A DNA stretch of 5,054 nucleotides from Leucobacter sp. (GCA_017990305.1 JAGNOB010000179.1:1-5054), one strand, 5' to 3'. Positions 1-5,054 are shown, numbered from the stretch's first letter. Made by a program: numbers and translations. Notes: a model not told the origin generated them from the sequence alone.

Positions 1-2
1 CG

Positions 3-566
3 ATCCAGGCGGATGTCACCAATACCGAACAGGTGAATGCTGCGATCGCGCACATTGTCGAGGCCACGGGCCGTGTCGATGTGCTCGTCAACAACGCGGG
101 GATTCTCCGCGATCGCATGCTGTGGAAAGCGGAAGACGCAGACTGGGAGGCGGTTCTTGCGACCCACACCGGCGGCACGTTCCGGTTCTCGCGCGCTGTG
201 GTGCCACACATGCGTGAGCAGGGCCGCGGGCGAATTATCAACGTCACGTCGTATGCCGGCCTGCACGGCAACCCCGGCCAGACCAACTACTCGACGGCAA
301 AGGCCGGCATTATTGGCTTCACGAAGACCGCGGCGCGCGAGCTTGCCCGCTTCGGGATCACGGTGAACGCGATTTCCCCCAACGCGGCGACCCGTATGGT
401 GGCTTCGATCCCGGAGGAGCGCTACGCGGAGCTCGAAGCGCAGATCCCTCTTGGTCGCTTCGCGGAGCCCGCTGAGATCGCGCCCGCAATCGGCTTCCTC
501 GCTTCCGACGAGGCGGGTTACATCACGGGCGACGTGCTCACCGTCGACGGCGGGCTCTCGATCTAG
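3..566 (+). CDS. Short-chain dehydrogenase/reductase (FabG/hydroxyacyl-CoA dehydrogenase type), 5'-truncated
   Basis: Likely a cytosolic NAD(P)-dependent oxidoreductase that interconverts 3-oxoacyl and 3-hydroxyacyl groups on ACP or CoA. The frame is open from the left edge (codon 1 at position 3) to a TAG stop at 564-566, giving 187 visible residues. FabG-type proteins are about 245 aa, so about 60 N-terminal residues with the glycine-rich dinucleotide motif are missing. A GTG at 33 lies in mid-fold and is not the start. Visible landmarks, numbered in this fragment: DVT near residue 4 (adenine-ring contact), NNAG at 30-33, catalytic Ser in VTS (83), Tyr in NYSTAK (96), Lys (100), and C-terminal ITGDVLTVDGG. 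The Asn usually found in the N-S-Y-K tetrad (the vNL motif) aligns with His 55 (ATHTGG). The loop after the active site reads SPNAATRM, recalling the SDR unit of multifunctional enzyme 2 more than canonical FabG. SDR family is certain; ACP versus CoA substrate is open. Confidence 0.93.
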   Translation: MQADVTNTEQVNAAIAHIVEATGRVDVLVNNAGILRDRMLWKAEDADWEAVLATHTGGTFRFSRAVVPHMREQGRGRIINVTSYAGLHGNPGQTNYSTAKAGIIGFTKTAARELARFGITVNAISPNAATRMVASIPEERYAELEAQIPLGRFAEPAEIAPAIGFLASDEAGYITGDVLTVDGGLSI

Positions 567-579
567 CGTATCGTCCGCC

Positions 580-632
580 CTCACCCGAGACCCGGGTGAT
601 GCAGACGGCAACACTACGCCGCCTCGGGTGAG
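580..632. terminator. Overlapping inverted repeats at a convergent gene junction, possible bidirectional terminator
   Basis: Two alternative hairpins share one arm. The local one is TCACCCG (581-587), a 5-base loop, and CGGGTGA (593-599), a perfect 7-bp stem. The longer-range one is a perfect 10-bp match of CTCACCCGAG (580-589) with CTCGGGTGAG (623-632). The second arm lies inside the last codons of the minus-strand repressor gene, whose stop is at 614-616. There is no T-tract on either side, so this is not a textbook intrinsic terminator, though U-poor terminators are often proposed in high-GC actinobacteria. Its place between a plus-strand stop and a minus-strand stop supports a transcript-end role. 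The structure is read from sequence; termination is inferred. Confidence 0.42.
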
Positions 633-1234
633 CACGATGAGAGCCCCTGGGCGATAAACCGCATGAGCTCCTCGCCGAGTTTCTCGAGGTTGGCGTCGGG
701 GTCCCGCTGCACAGTCGTCACCGCAACATCGAGTACGGCCTCAACCGCTTCTGCTGCGTGTGCGACGTCGAGGTCTCTGAACGAGCCCTCGTCGATTCCG
801 GCTCGAAGTATCTGGCGGAGCGGAGCCGTGTCGTCCTCTTCGTGTGCCAAGTACGCTGGAACGCCGCTGGAGTCCCGGTGCGCTACGGCCACTGCGACTC
901 CGGCGGTCACCTCGGAGCGGTAGCGGCCGGTGTGGGTGAGGAAAGCCGTGACGTAGGCCCGCAACTGCTCGGCAGCCGTGGTGTGGGCCTCGACGGCCGC
1001 CACGATCGACTCGCCCATCCTGGCAAATACATGGTCCATGAGCGCCGACATGAGTGAATCCTTCGTGCCGAAATAATAGACGATCGCGCTTTTTGCGACG
1101 TGTGCCCTGCGAGCAATCGCAGAGAGCGAGGCGCCAGCGTAGCCGAGCTCATTGACAGCTTCAATTGCGCTCCCGATGAGCTGTGCTCTGCGGGCCGCCT
1201 CAGTGAACGTGCGCGGCTCAGACGGAGGAGTCAT
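614..1234 (-). CDS. TetR/AcrR-family transcriptional repressor
   Basis: A 206-aa ligand-responsive DNA-binding repressor, normal length for the family. The N-terminal TetR domain spans about residues 14-70. Its helix-turn-helix reads ASLSAIARRAHVAKSAIVYY at 35-54, followed by FGTKDSLMSALMD, the typical F-x-x-K-x-x-L segment that closes the domain. Residues about 75-200 are a mostly helical ligand-binding and dimerisation domain that does not identify the ligand. The ATG at 1234-1232 is chosen because it lies 10 bp after the upstream gene's stop and gives a standard N-terminal arm. No good Shine-Dalgarno precedes it (nearest GGAAAG is about 17 nt away), so translational coupling is likely. A longer form from TTG at 1288 would overlap the upstream gene by 44 bp and is less likely. 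Third gene of the operon; it probably represses its own operon through the palindrome at 3465-3482 and possibly the divergent transporter. Family is certain; targets are inferred. Confidence 0.95.
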   Translation of the reverse strand: MTPPSEPRTFTEAARRAQLIGSAIEAVNELGYAGASLSAIARRAHVAKSAIVYYFGTKDSLMSALMDHVFARMGESIVAAVEAHTTAAEQLRAYVTAFLTHTGRYRSEVTAGVAVAVAHRDSSGVPAYLAHEEDDTAPLRQILRAGIDEGSFRDLDVAHAAEAVEAVLDVAVTTVQRDPDANLEKLGEELMRFIAQGLSSCSPEAA

Positions 1235-1244
1235 ATCCCGTGTG

Positions 1245-2900
1245 TCACAGTCTTTCCGTAGCGGCGTCCGCGGAGACGAAGCGGCCAAGCTCCTTCGGAA
1301 GACAGCGTTGTGTGAGCGACACTGCTTCAGTAGGCCGCAGGTCGAAGGCTGAGTAGGAGGACCAGCCCGCGGAAGTCATCGCGCTGAGGGTAGTCACACC
1401 CAGCCAGCGCTGAATGATGGACTGGCGTATCGCCAAGGTGCTGACTGCGTCTGTGGACAGTGCTGAGGTGTGCCTGTTGATGAGCCCGGAACGCACGACG
1501 ATGTAGTTGCCAGAAACGGCGTGCCCTAGGGCGCGGTACGACACGATCGCAGCAGTCAGTGCGAGGAGCCACACTGCGAGTGAGGCGAAGAGGGACCAGG
1601 TGGGGAGGAGCCCGGAGGCAACAGGAAGAGCGAGGAAGGCGACAACAGCGATAGCGCTCGTCGTGGCCCATGACGCGCGCCGGAGCAGCGCGGCCTGGGG
1701 CGGGCGGGTCAGTTGGGCGGAAACCGGACACGGACTGCCAAGCACCTCAGACGCGACCGCCACTGCGACGCGCTTCGGCCCACGGGGGAGCAGAGCAGTG
1801 GGCTCGGCGGGAGCCCACAAGCTGAGCCCCGTGGTGATGAGGGAGGTGTCGGTCATTCCCATCCACCGCCAGAACAGCGGTTCGGAGATCGACAGACCGC
1901 GGATACGCGCGGCATCTCTGGAGATCTCTCGAGTATTCACCAAGCCCCGTCTCGTGCGGAGTACGGAGGTCTCAGGGGTCGTGATGCGAGCGAGCGAGAA
2001 CGACCAGTTGGTGATGAAGAAGGCTATGGACATCCCCAACGCTCCCAGTAGGCCTGTCGCCACGAGGATAATCGCGGCCGTTACGACTGGGTTGAATTCT
2101 CCCCAGCCCACACTCCGTGCCGCGATTGGGAGCAAGTCAAGGCCGAGTGACTGTGCTAACCAATAGCCACCCCACAGCAGTCCAGCTGCCATGGCGAAAC
2201 CGCCAACACCAAACAAGTTGTAGAGAACCCACGCGGGGCGTAGTCGTGCGAGCACACGCACCTGGTCAGTGGACGGCGTAGTTGGGGGCTGCTGTGGGAC
2301 GTTCGGTGGTGAAGTCGAAGTCGAAGTCGAAGTCGAAGTCGAGGCCGTCGCCACTGGTGGATCGGCACTGAGCTGTCGAGACGCCTGCGCGGTAGCTGAA
2401 GGGCCGTCGTGCGATACCAGGGTGCGCAGCTTTTCGGCTTCCCGTTGGGGCAAAGCGTCGAGCGTGAACGCGCTTTCGCCCGCGGCGAGCTGTTGGCCCG
2501 CACCGATCTCCACGACTCGCAGCCCGATGAGGCGGTGCTTGAGCTTTGCGTGGGTGTCCACGCTGCGGATCCGGTCGCGGGGCACTGCGCGGTAACGGCG
2601 CACGAATATTCCGGTGCGACGTTCAACCTCAGTGTCGGAGATTCTGTACTGCGTGAACCGCCAGCGCAGAAACCCGCTTGTTGCCTCGGCAACGCCCAAA
2701 AACACCACGATCGCGAAGGGCCACATTGCTGACGGGGTGAGCGGGACCCTGAACACCGCGACCGCAACGGCTGCCGGGAGCGTGCTCAACACAATCTGCG
2801 CGACCCCCACCCAGATGATCCGACCGCTGAGCCGCTGCCACGCCCCAGACGAAGAAGCGGGGGCGTGTGTGGACGCCGGGCGCCTGTCCGGGGGAGTCAT
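1245..2900 (-). CDS. Triple bacterial PH (bPH2/DUF304) domain membrane protein, YdbT-like
   Basis: A 551-aa integral membrane protein with three repeats of the same unit: a hydrophobic pair followed by a bPH2 domain. Unit 1: membrane segments about 28-50 and 57-77, PH about 80-162 (YRISDTEVERRTG, RIRSVD, LIGLRVVEIGAG). Unit 2: segments about 223-252 and 270-297, PH about 298-388 (GLVNTREISRDAARIRGLSI, WMGMTD). Unit 3: segments about 410-431 and 433-455, PH about 457-535 (SGLINRHTSALSTDAVSTLA, WLGVTTLSAMTSAG). A low-complexity Pro/Thr/Ser linker at about 163-212 includes five Thr-Ser repeats (188-197). Size and layout match Bacillus YdbT (roughly 490 aa, three domains), which pairs with YdbS; the extra length is largely the linker. 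ATG overlaps the upstream stop by 4 bp (ATGA), with AAGGAG 7 nt before it. In B. subtilis, ydbST is SigW-controlled and linked to antimicrobial resistance. Biochemical activity is unknown; a scaffold or envelope-protection role is inferred. Confidence 0.93.
   Translation of the reverse strand: MTPPDRRPASTHAPASSSGAWQRLSGRIIWVGVAQIVLSTLPAAVAVAVFRVPLTPSAMWPFAIVVFLGVAEATSGFLRWRFTQYRISDTEVERRTGIFVRRYRAVPRDRIRSVDTHAKLKHRLIGLRVVEIGAGQQLAAGESAFTLDALPQREAEKLRTLVSHDGPSATAQASRQLSADPPVATASTSTSTSTSTSPPNVPQQPPTTPSTDQVRVLARLRPAWVLYNLFGVGGFAMAAGLLWGGYWLAQSLGLDLLPIAARSVGWGEFNPVVTAAIILVATGLLGALGMSIAFFITNWSFSLARITTPETSVLRTRRGLVNTREISRDAARIRGLSISEPLFWRWMGMTDTSLITTGLSLWAPAEPTALLPRGPKRVAVAVASEVLGSPCPVSAQLTRPPQAALLRRASWATTSAIAVVAFLALPVASGLLPTWSLFASLAVWLLALTAAIVSYRALGHAVSGNYIVVRSGLINRHTSALSTDAVSTLAIRQSIIQRWLGVTTLSAMTSAGWSSYSAFDLRPTEAVSLTQRCLPKELGRFVSADAATERL
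2311..2340. repeat. Hexanucleotide tandem repeat, five perfect GAAGTC units
   Basis: Five head-to-tail copies of GAAGTC on the plus strand, with the pattern continuing two bases into the next unit. The repeat lies inside the triple-PH-domain gene, where the minus strand reads as alternating ACT and TCG codons (the last Ser is TCA) and encodes five Thr-Ser dipeptides in the linker between PH domains 1 and 2. Because the unit is six bases, gain or loss of copies would change linker length by two residues without shifting frame, so it could tune length but not act as an on/off switch. Confidence 0.95.
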
Positions 2901-3415
2901 GTCGCGTCTCCTTGGGTGGTTTCCGCAACCGCCGCCAGCTGTGCGACCGCGATATCGGCGGTCGTGCGGTCAAGCCCAGCGATTGTGACGGCTCCCGCAG
3001 AAGAAGCGGTAGTGATGCGGAGGGTGGAGAGGCCCAGCAGCCTCTCGAGTGGGCCGCGCACCGCGTCGACTGTTTGTATGCGGGTGCTCGGGGAGACGCG
3101 CCACTCCCGGACGAGCCACCCGCTGGACGCAAAGGTCGCGTGATCTGTGATCTCCCAGCGATGGGTCATATAGCGATACCACGGTTCAATCGTGAGTTTC
3201 GCGAGAAGCACGACGCCTGCGGCGATGATTGGCACGGTGAGCCACACGCGCGTGGCCTGCCAGACGATTGCGGGGAGTAGCAGCACTGCGACGGGCCAGC
3301 CCCAAAGAACGAGCGCGCGAAGCATCCACCAGGCGATTGCACGTTTTTCGATCCGCTCCCGCGGTCTTCGGACAGTGAGCTCGGCTTGCGGTACGTGCGG
3401 GGGTGCATCAATCAC
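2897..3415 (-). CDS. Single bacterial PH (bPH2/DUF304) domain membrane protein, YdbS-like
   Basis: A 172-aa membrane protein and first gene of the operon. Two hydrophobic segments at about 29-52 and 57-75 form a hairpin. They are followed by a bPH2 domain at about 78-160 with a very typical sequence: THRWEITDHATFASSGWLVR, then VSPSTRIQTVDAVRGPLERL, LLGLSTLRITTASSAGAVTI and GLD. Length and architecture match Bacillus YdbS (about 160 aa). Start: GTG at 3415-3413, chosen because AAAGGAGA on the minus strand ends five bases before it; the frame stays open to 3556, but the extra residues would be encoded by the operator and leader and look unlike protein. It is joined to the three-domain partner by an ATGA overlap, so the two are probably made in fixed ratio and may form a membrane complex (inference). 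A near-perfect palindrome 50 bp upstream suggests control by the operon's TetR protein. Molecular function is unknown. Confidence 0.94.
   Translation of the reverse strand: MIDAPPHVPQAELTVRRPRERIEKRAIAWWMLRALVLWGWPVAVLLLPAIVWQATRVWLTVPIIAAGVVLLAKLTIEPWYRYMTHRWEITDHATFASSGWLVREWRVSPSTRIQTVDAVRGPLERLLGLSTLRITTASSAGAVTIAGLDRTTADIAVAQLAAVAETTQGDAT
2908..2913 (-). promoter_or_regulatory. Ribosome binding site of the triple-PH-domain gene
   Basis: The minus strand reads AAGGAG seven bases before the ATG at 2900-2898. It lies inside the 3' end of the upstream gene. It fixes the start of the 551-aa protein, which overlaps the preceding stop as ATGA, and shows that the second gene can recruit ribosomes itself as well as by coupling. 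Confidence 0.85.
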
Positions 3416-3421
3416 GCGACT

Positions 3422-3427
3422 CTCCTT
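3422..3427 (-). promoter_or_regulatory. Ribosome binding site deciding the GTG start of the YdbS-like gene
   Basis: The minus strand reads AAGGAG here, within the extended match AAAGGAGA (3421-3428), the best Shine-Dalgarno sequence in the window. The extended match ends five bases before GTG at 3415-3413. No other start codon in the frame has a comparable site, so this decides in favour of the 172-aa product over longer versions. Confidence 0.88.
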
Positions 3428-3447
3428 TGTGTCGAATGTGTGAAATA

Positions 3448-3459
3448 AACCAATCGTTT
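3448..3459. promoter_or_regulatory. Degenerate second operator-like site
   Basis: AACCAATCGTTT matches the strong palindrome GACCGATCGGTC at 8 of 12 positions and is itself an imperfect palindrome (4 of 6 base pairs). Its centre is 20 bp from that of the strong site, about two helical turns, which would place two repressor dimers on the same face of the helix. It would lie around the transcription start of the minus-strand operon. The similarity is visible; binding is inferred and could be chance. Confidence 0.35.
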
Positions 3460-3461
3460 GA

Positions 3462-3467
3462 AGTTTA
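3462..3467 (-). promoter_or_regulatory. Possible -10 element of the PH-domain/TetR operon
   Basis: The minus strand reads TAAACT, which fits the relaxed actinobacterial TANNNT pattern and directly abuts the palindrome at 3468-3479. That places the operator in the spacer between -35 and -10, a common position for TetR-type repression. It would give a leader of roughly 40 bases before the GTG. No convincing -35 hexamer is seen 16-19 bases further upstream, so the call is weak. Confidence 0.25.
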
Positions 3468-3482
3468 GACCGATCGGTCGAA
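3465..3482. promoter_or_regulatory. Probable TetR-family operator palindrome
   Basis: The core GACCGATCGGTC (3468-3479) is a perfect 12-bp palindrome. Extended to TTAGACCGATCGGTCGAA it is an 18-bp palindrome with one mismatched pair. Size, symmetry and the ACCG/CGGT half-sites fit TetR-family operators. It lies 50 bp upstream of the first gene of the minus-strand operon, which ends with a TetR repressor, so autoregulation is the simplest reading. It is about 95 bp from the divergent transporter promoter, so direct steric repression of that promoter from this site alone is less likely. Confidence 0.72.
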
Positions 3483-3537
3483 TATCGCCATCCCCTGACG
3501 CTGTCCTCTTGTGCGGCAGTGTGACTGGGGCGGGGCA

Positions 3538-3554
3538 GCGGTCTCCATGACCGC
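3538..3554. promoter_or_regulatory. Inverted repeat GCGGTC-N5-GACCGC in the divergent control region
   Basis: Perfect 6-bp arms flank a 5-base centre (TCCAT). The arms contain the same CGGTC and GACCG pentamers as the palindrome at 3468-3479, in the opposite order. It lies about 20 bp upstream of the TTGACA of the plus-strand promoter. It could be a regulator site for the transporter gene or a chance hairpin; there is no T-tract and no ORF end nearby, so a terminator is unlikely. Confidence 0.4.
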
Positions 3555-3574
3555 ACGCTGCTGACCCGCTGCAG

Positions 3575-3602
3575 TTGACATGTCTCAGCCGCGCACTAGC
3601 GT
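3575..3602 (+). promoter_or_regulatory. Promoter of the MFS transporter gene
   Basis: A perfect -35 hexamer TTGACA (3575-3580) is followed after 16 bases by TAGCGT (3597-3602), which fits the actinobacterial TANNNT -10 pattern. The predicted start is near 3609, leaving a leader of about 30 bases before the ATG at 3639. Two small perfect palindromes sit on key positions: GACATGTC (3577-3584) overlaps the -35, and GGGTACCC (3606-3613) covers the predicted start. Either could be a regulator contact. The hexamers are visible; activity is inferred. Confidence 0.6.
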
Positions 3603-3638
3603 GAGGGGTACCCAGTCGATGACAATGATGGAATCACT

Positions 3639-5054
3639 ATGACGCAGACCGCCCCGCGCCGCCCGCTGTGGCTCATCCTGGTCGCGGTGTCGCTGCCCAT
3701 GTTCATGGCGGCGCTCGACAATCTCGTGGTGATCAATGCCCTCCCGGTGATCCGTGCCGATCTGGGGGCCTCGCTTGAGGAACTCAGCTGGGTGATCAAC
3801 AGCTACACGCTGAGTTTCGCGGCGCTGATCCCCGTGGCAGTGGCAGCGGCCGATCGCTTCGGGCGACGCCGAGCCTTCAGCCTCGGTCTAGCGGTGTTCA
3901 CCCTGGCATCGATTGGCTGCGCGCTCAGCGTGGAAACTTGGCAACTGATCCTCGCGCGCGCGATCCAGGGAGCCGGGGCGGCCGCGGTCACGCCGCTCTC
4001 GCTGACGCTGCTCAGTACCTCCGTGCCGGCCCGGCGATTGCCGGCAGCGATCGGGATCTGGGGTGGGGTGTCGGGCCTGGGCATCGCACTCGGCCCGCTG
4101 ATCGGCGGCGCGGTGGTTGAGGGCCTGAACTGGCAAGCCATTTTCTGGCTCAACGTTCCGGTTGGCGTCGTGTGCCTGCCGCTTGTCTGGTGTGCGCTCC
4201 CCGAATCTCGCGGCCGAGCCGCACCCGTCGATATCGCAGGAATTCTGCTCGCCGGAATCGGGATCGTCGGGGTCGTTTTCGGCATTGTCCGTGGAAACGA
4301 GGCGGGGTGGAGCAGCGCGGAAGTTCTCGTGCCGCTGGTGGGCGGGGGAGTGCTCCTCGCCTGCTTCGCGTGGTGGCAGCGGAGGGCCGTCGCACCGCTG
4401 CTGCCACCGCGACTGTTTCGGAACCGGAGCTTTTCTGTAGCGAACATCGTGGGGCTGTTGTTCTCGCTGGGAATCTTTGGCTCGGTATTCATCCTGATCC
4501 AGTTTCTGCAGGTGGTGCAGGGATTCAGCCCACTCCGCGCGGGGGTGATGACGATGCCGTGGACGCTTGCCCCACTCATCGTGGCCCCACTCACGGGGCT
4601 GCTCACGCCGCGCATCGGGACCCGACCGGTGATTATTGCGGGACTGGTGCTGATGACAACGGGGCTCTTCTACATCGCTGCGGTGATGGACCCCGACGTT
4701 GCCTACGCAACGTTCGTGCCGCCGCTTGTGCTCGCCGGAGTCGGAATGGGGCTCGTGTTCGCGCCGCTCGCGACCGCCGTGCTCGCGGGGATGCCGCGGG
4801 AGGATCAGGCCACGGCGTCTGGAACGAACTCGACGACGCGGGAGATCGGGGTGGCGCTTGGCATCGCAGTGTTGACAGCGGTATTTCTTGCAGCTGGCGG
4901 GACACTCACGCCCGACGGCTTCACTGAGGCTGCGATCCCGGCGGTGCGGCTCGGCGGCCTGGTGCTCGCGGTTGCAACCCTCAGCGCGTTCGCGCTTCCC
5001 GGTCGCGATTGGGTCTACCGGCCGCCGCCGCCCAGCGGCCCCAGGGCGGGCCGA
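3639..5054 (+). CDS. DHA2-family (EmrB/QacA-type) MFS multidrug efflux transporter, 3' end outside window
   Basis: A cytoplasmic-membrane, proton-driven drug exporter. The frame runs from ATG at 3639 to the edge without a stop, 472 codons. Landmarks: motif D1 as LDNLVVINALP (26-36) in the first membrane segment; motif A as ADRFGRRR (71-78) in the loop between segments 2 and 3; motif B region LARAIQGAG (105-113); antiporter motif C as GLGIALGPLIGG (146-157) in segment 5; and ASGTNSTTREIGVALGIAV late in the protein, typical of 14-segment DHA2 pumps. The last hydrophobic segment (about 438-453) is followed by a Pro-rich basic tail, so the stop probably lies just beyond the window. The start has only a weak GGA six bases upstream, but it sits about 30 bases after a good promoter and gives a standard short N-terminus; nearby upstream ATGs (3619, 3625, 3628) are out of frame. 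It is divergent from the TetR-containing operon, suggesting shared control. The exported compound cannot be predicted. Confidence 0.96.
   Translation, partial: MTQTAPRRPLWLILVAVSLPMFMAALDNLVVINALPVIRADLGASLEELSWVINSYTLSFAALIPVAVAAADRFGRRRAFSLGLAVFTLASIGCALSVETWQLILARAIQGAGAAAVTPLSLTLLSTSVPARRLPAAIGIWGGVSGLGIALGPLIGGAVVEGLNWQAIFWLNVPVGVVCLPLVWCALPESRGRAAPVDIAGILLAGIGIVGVVFGIVRGNEAGWSSAEVLVPLVGGGVLLACFAWWQRRAVAPLLPPRLFRNRSFSVANIVGLLFSLGIFGSVFILIQFLQVVQGFSPLRAGVMTMPWTLAPLIVAPLTGLLTPRIGTRPVIIAGLVLMTTGLFYIAAVMDPDVAYATFVPPLVLAGVGMGLVFAPLATAVLAGMPREDQATASGTNSTTREIGVALGIAVLTAVFLAAGGTLTPDGFTEAAIPAVRLGGLVLAVATLSAFALPGRDWVYRPPPPSGPRAGR

Noticed and set aside
1235..1288. Longer TetR protein starting at TTG 1288
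   Set aside because: It overlaps the upstream gene by 44 bp, and the AAGGAG before it is only one base from the TTG, too close to work; it also codes for part of the upstream protein (the KEL segment).
1507..2166. Open plus-strand frame of 219 codons
   Set aside because: Antisense to the triple-PH-domain gene, low-complexity Arg/Ser/Ala composition, no motif and no plausible ribosome binding site.
2311..2340. Hexamer repeat as an on/off phase-variation switch
   Set aside because: Six-base units keep the frame whatever the copy number, so only linker length could vary.
2156..2767. Minus-strand frame of 203 codons containing Arg-Leu repeats
   Set aside because: The Arg-Leu run is the hexamer repeat read in the wrong frame; the correct frame gives Thr-Ser within a PH-domain membrane protein.
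2629..3132. Minus-strand frame of 167 codons spanning both PH-domain genes
   Set aside because: Shifted frame over two well-supported genes; the translation shows no domain and the ATGA overlap is explained by the real pair.
3491..3530. Possible long hairpin between CCCCTGACGCTG and CAGTGTGACTGGGG
   Set aside because: The arms pair only with interruptions and unequal spacing, so it is not convincing as a regulatory structure.
3416..3556. Longer N-terminus for the YdbS-like protein
   Set aside because: The extension would be coded by the palindrome and leader region, lacks a ribosome binding site, and makes the strong AAGGAG before GTG 3415 meaningless.
3803..4615. Open minus-strand frame of 270 codons
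   Set aside because: It lies wholly antisense to the MFS transporter, and its translation is Pro/Ser/Arg-rich with no domain. It is a by-product of GC-rich codon use in the real gene, whose D1, A and C motifs are unmistakable.

Overview
The window is GC-rich DNA with a strong preference for G or C at third codon positions and a GTG start. Together with the protein families present, this fits a high-GC Actinomycetota. A Microbacteriaceae-like host is a guess from general protein style and could not be tested here. No RNA genes, insertion sequences, CRISPR arrays or tRNA-like structures were seen.

Layout. (1) Positions 3-566, plus strand: the 3' three-quarters of a short-chain dehydrogenase/reductase whose N-terminus lies outside the window. 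(2) Positions 580-632: overlapping GC-rich inverted repeats where this gene meets the next, convergent, transcription unit. (3) Positions 614-3415, minus strand: a compact three-gene operon. In transcription order it holds a 172-aa membrane protein with one bacterial PH (bPH2/DUF304) domain, a 551-aa membrane protein with three such domains (4-bp ATGA overlap with the first gene), and a 206-aa TetR-family repressor starting 10 bp after the second gene. The two membrane proteins have the size and domain layout of the Bacillus YdbS/YdbT pair. (4) Positions 3416-3638: a divergent control region with a strong palindrome next to the minus-strand operon, a degenerate second copy about two helical turns away, a separate inverted repeat made of the same half-sites, and a TTGACA-type promoter facing the plus strand. 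(5) Positions 3639-5054, plus strand: a DHA2 (EmrB/QacA-type) major facilitator drug-efflux transporter that is open to the end of the window and probably lacks only its last few codons.

How the parts may work together (inference). TetR repressors commonly control a divergent MFS pump. Here the repressor is the last gene of an operon whose first two products are YdbS/YdbT-like PH-domain membrane proteins, and the best palindrome lies where it could control that operon. In Bacillus subtilis, ydbST belongs to the SigW cell-envelope regulon and is linked to resistance to antimicrobial compounds from other bacilli. A reasonable hypothesis is a ligand-inducible membrane-protection module: PH-domain pair, repressor and efflux pump, all answering one membrane-active or hydrophobic compound. 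The SDR gene looks unrelated, because it is convergent and separated by the inverted repeats.
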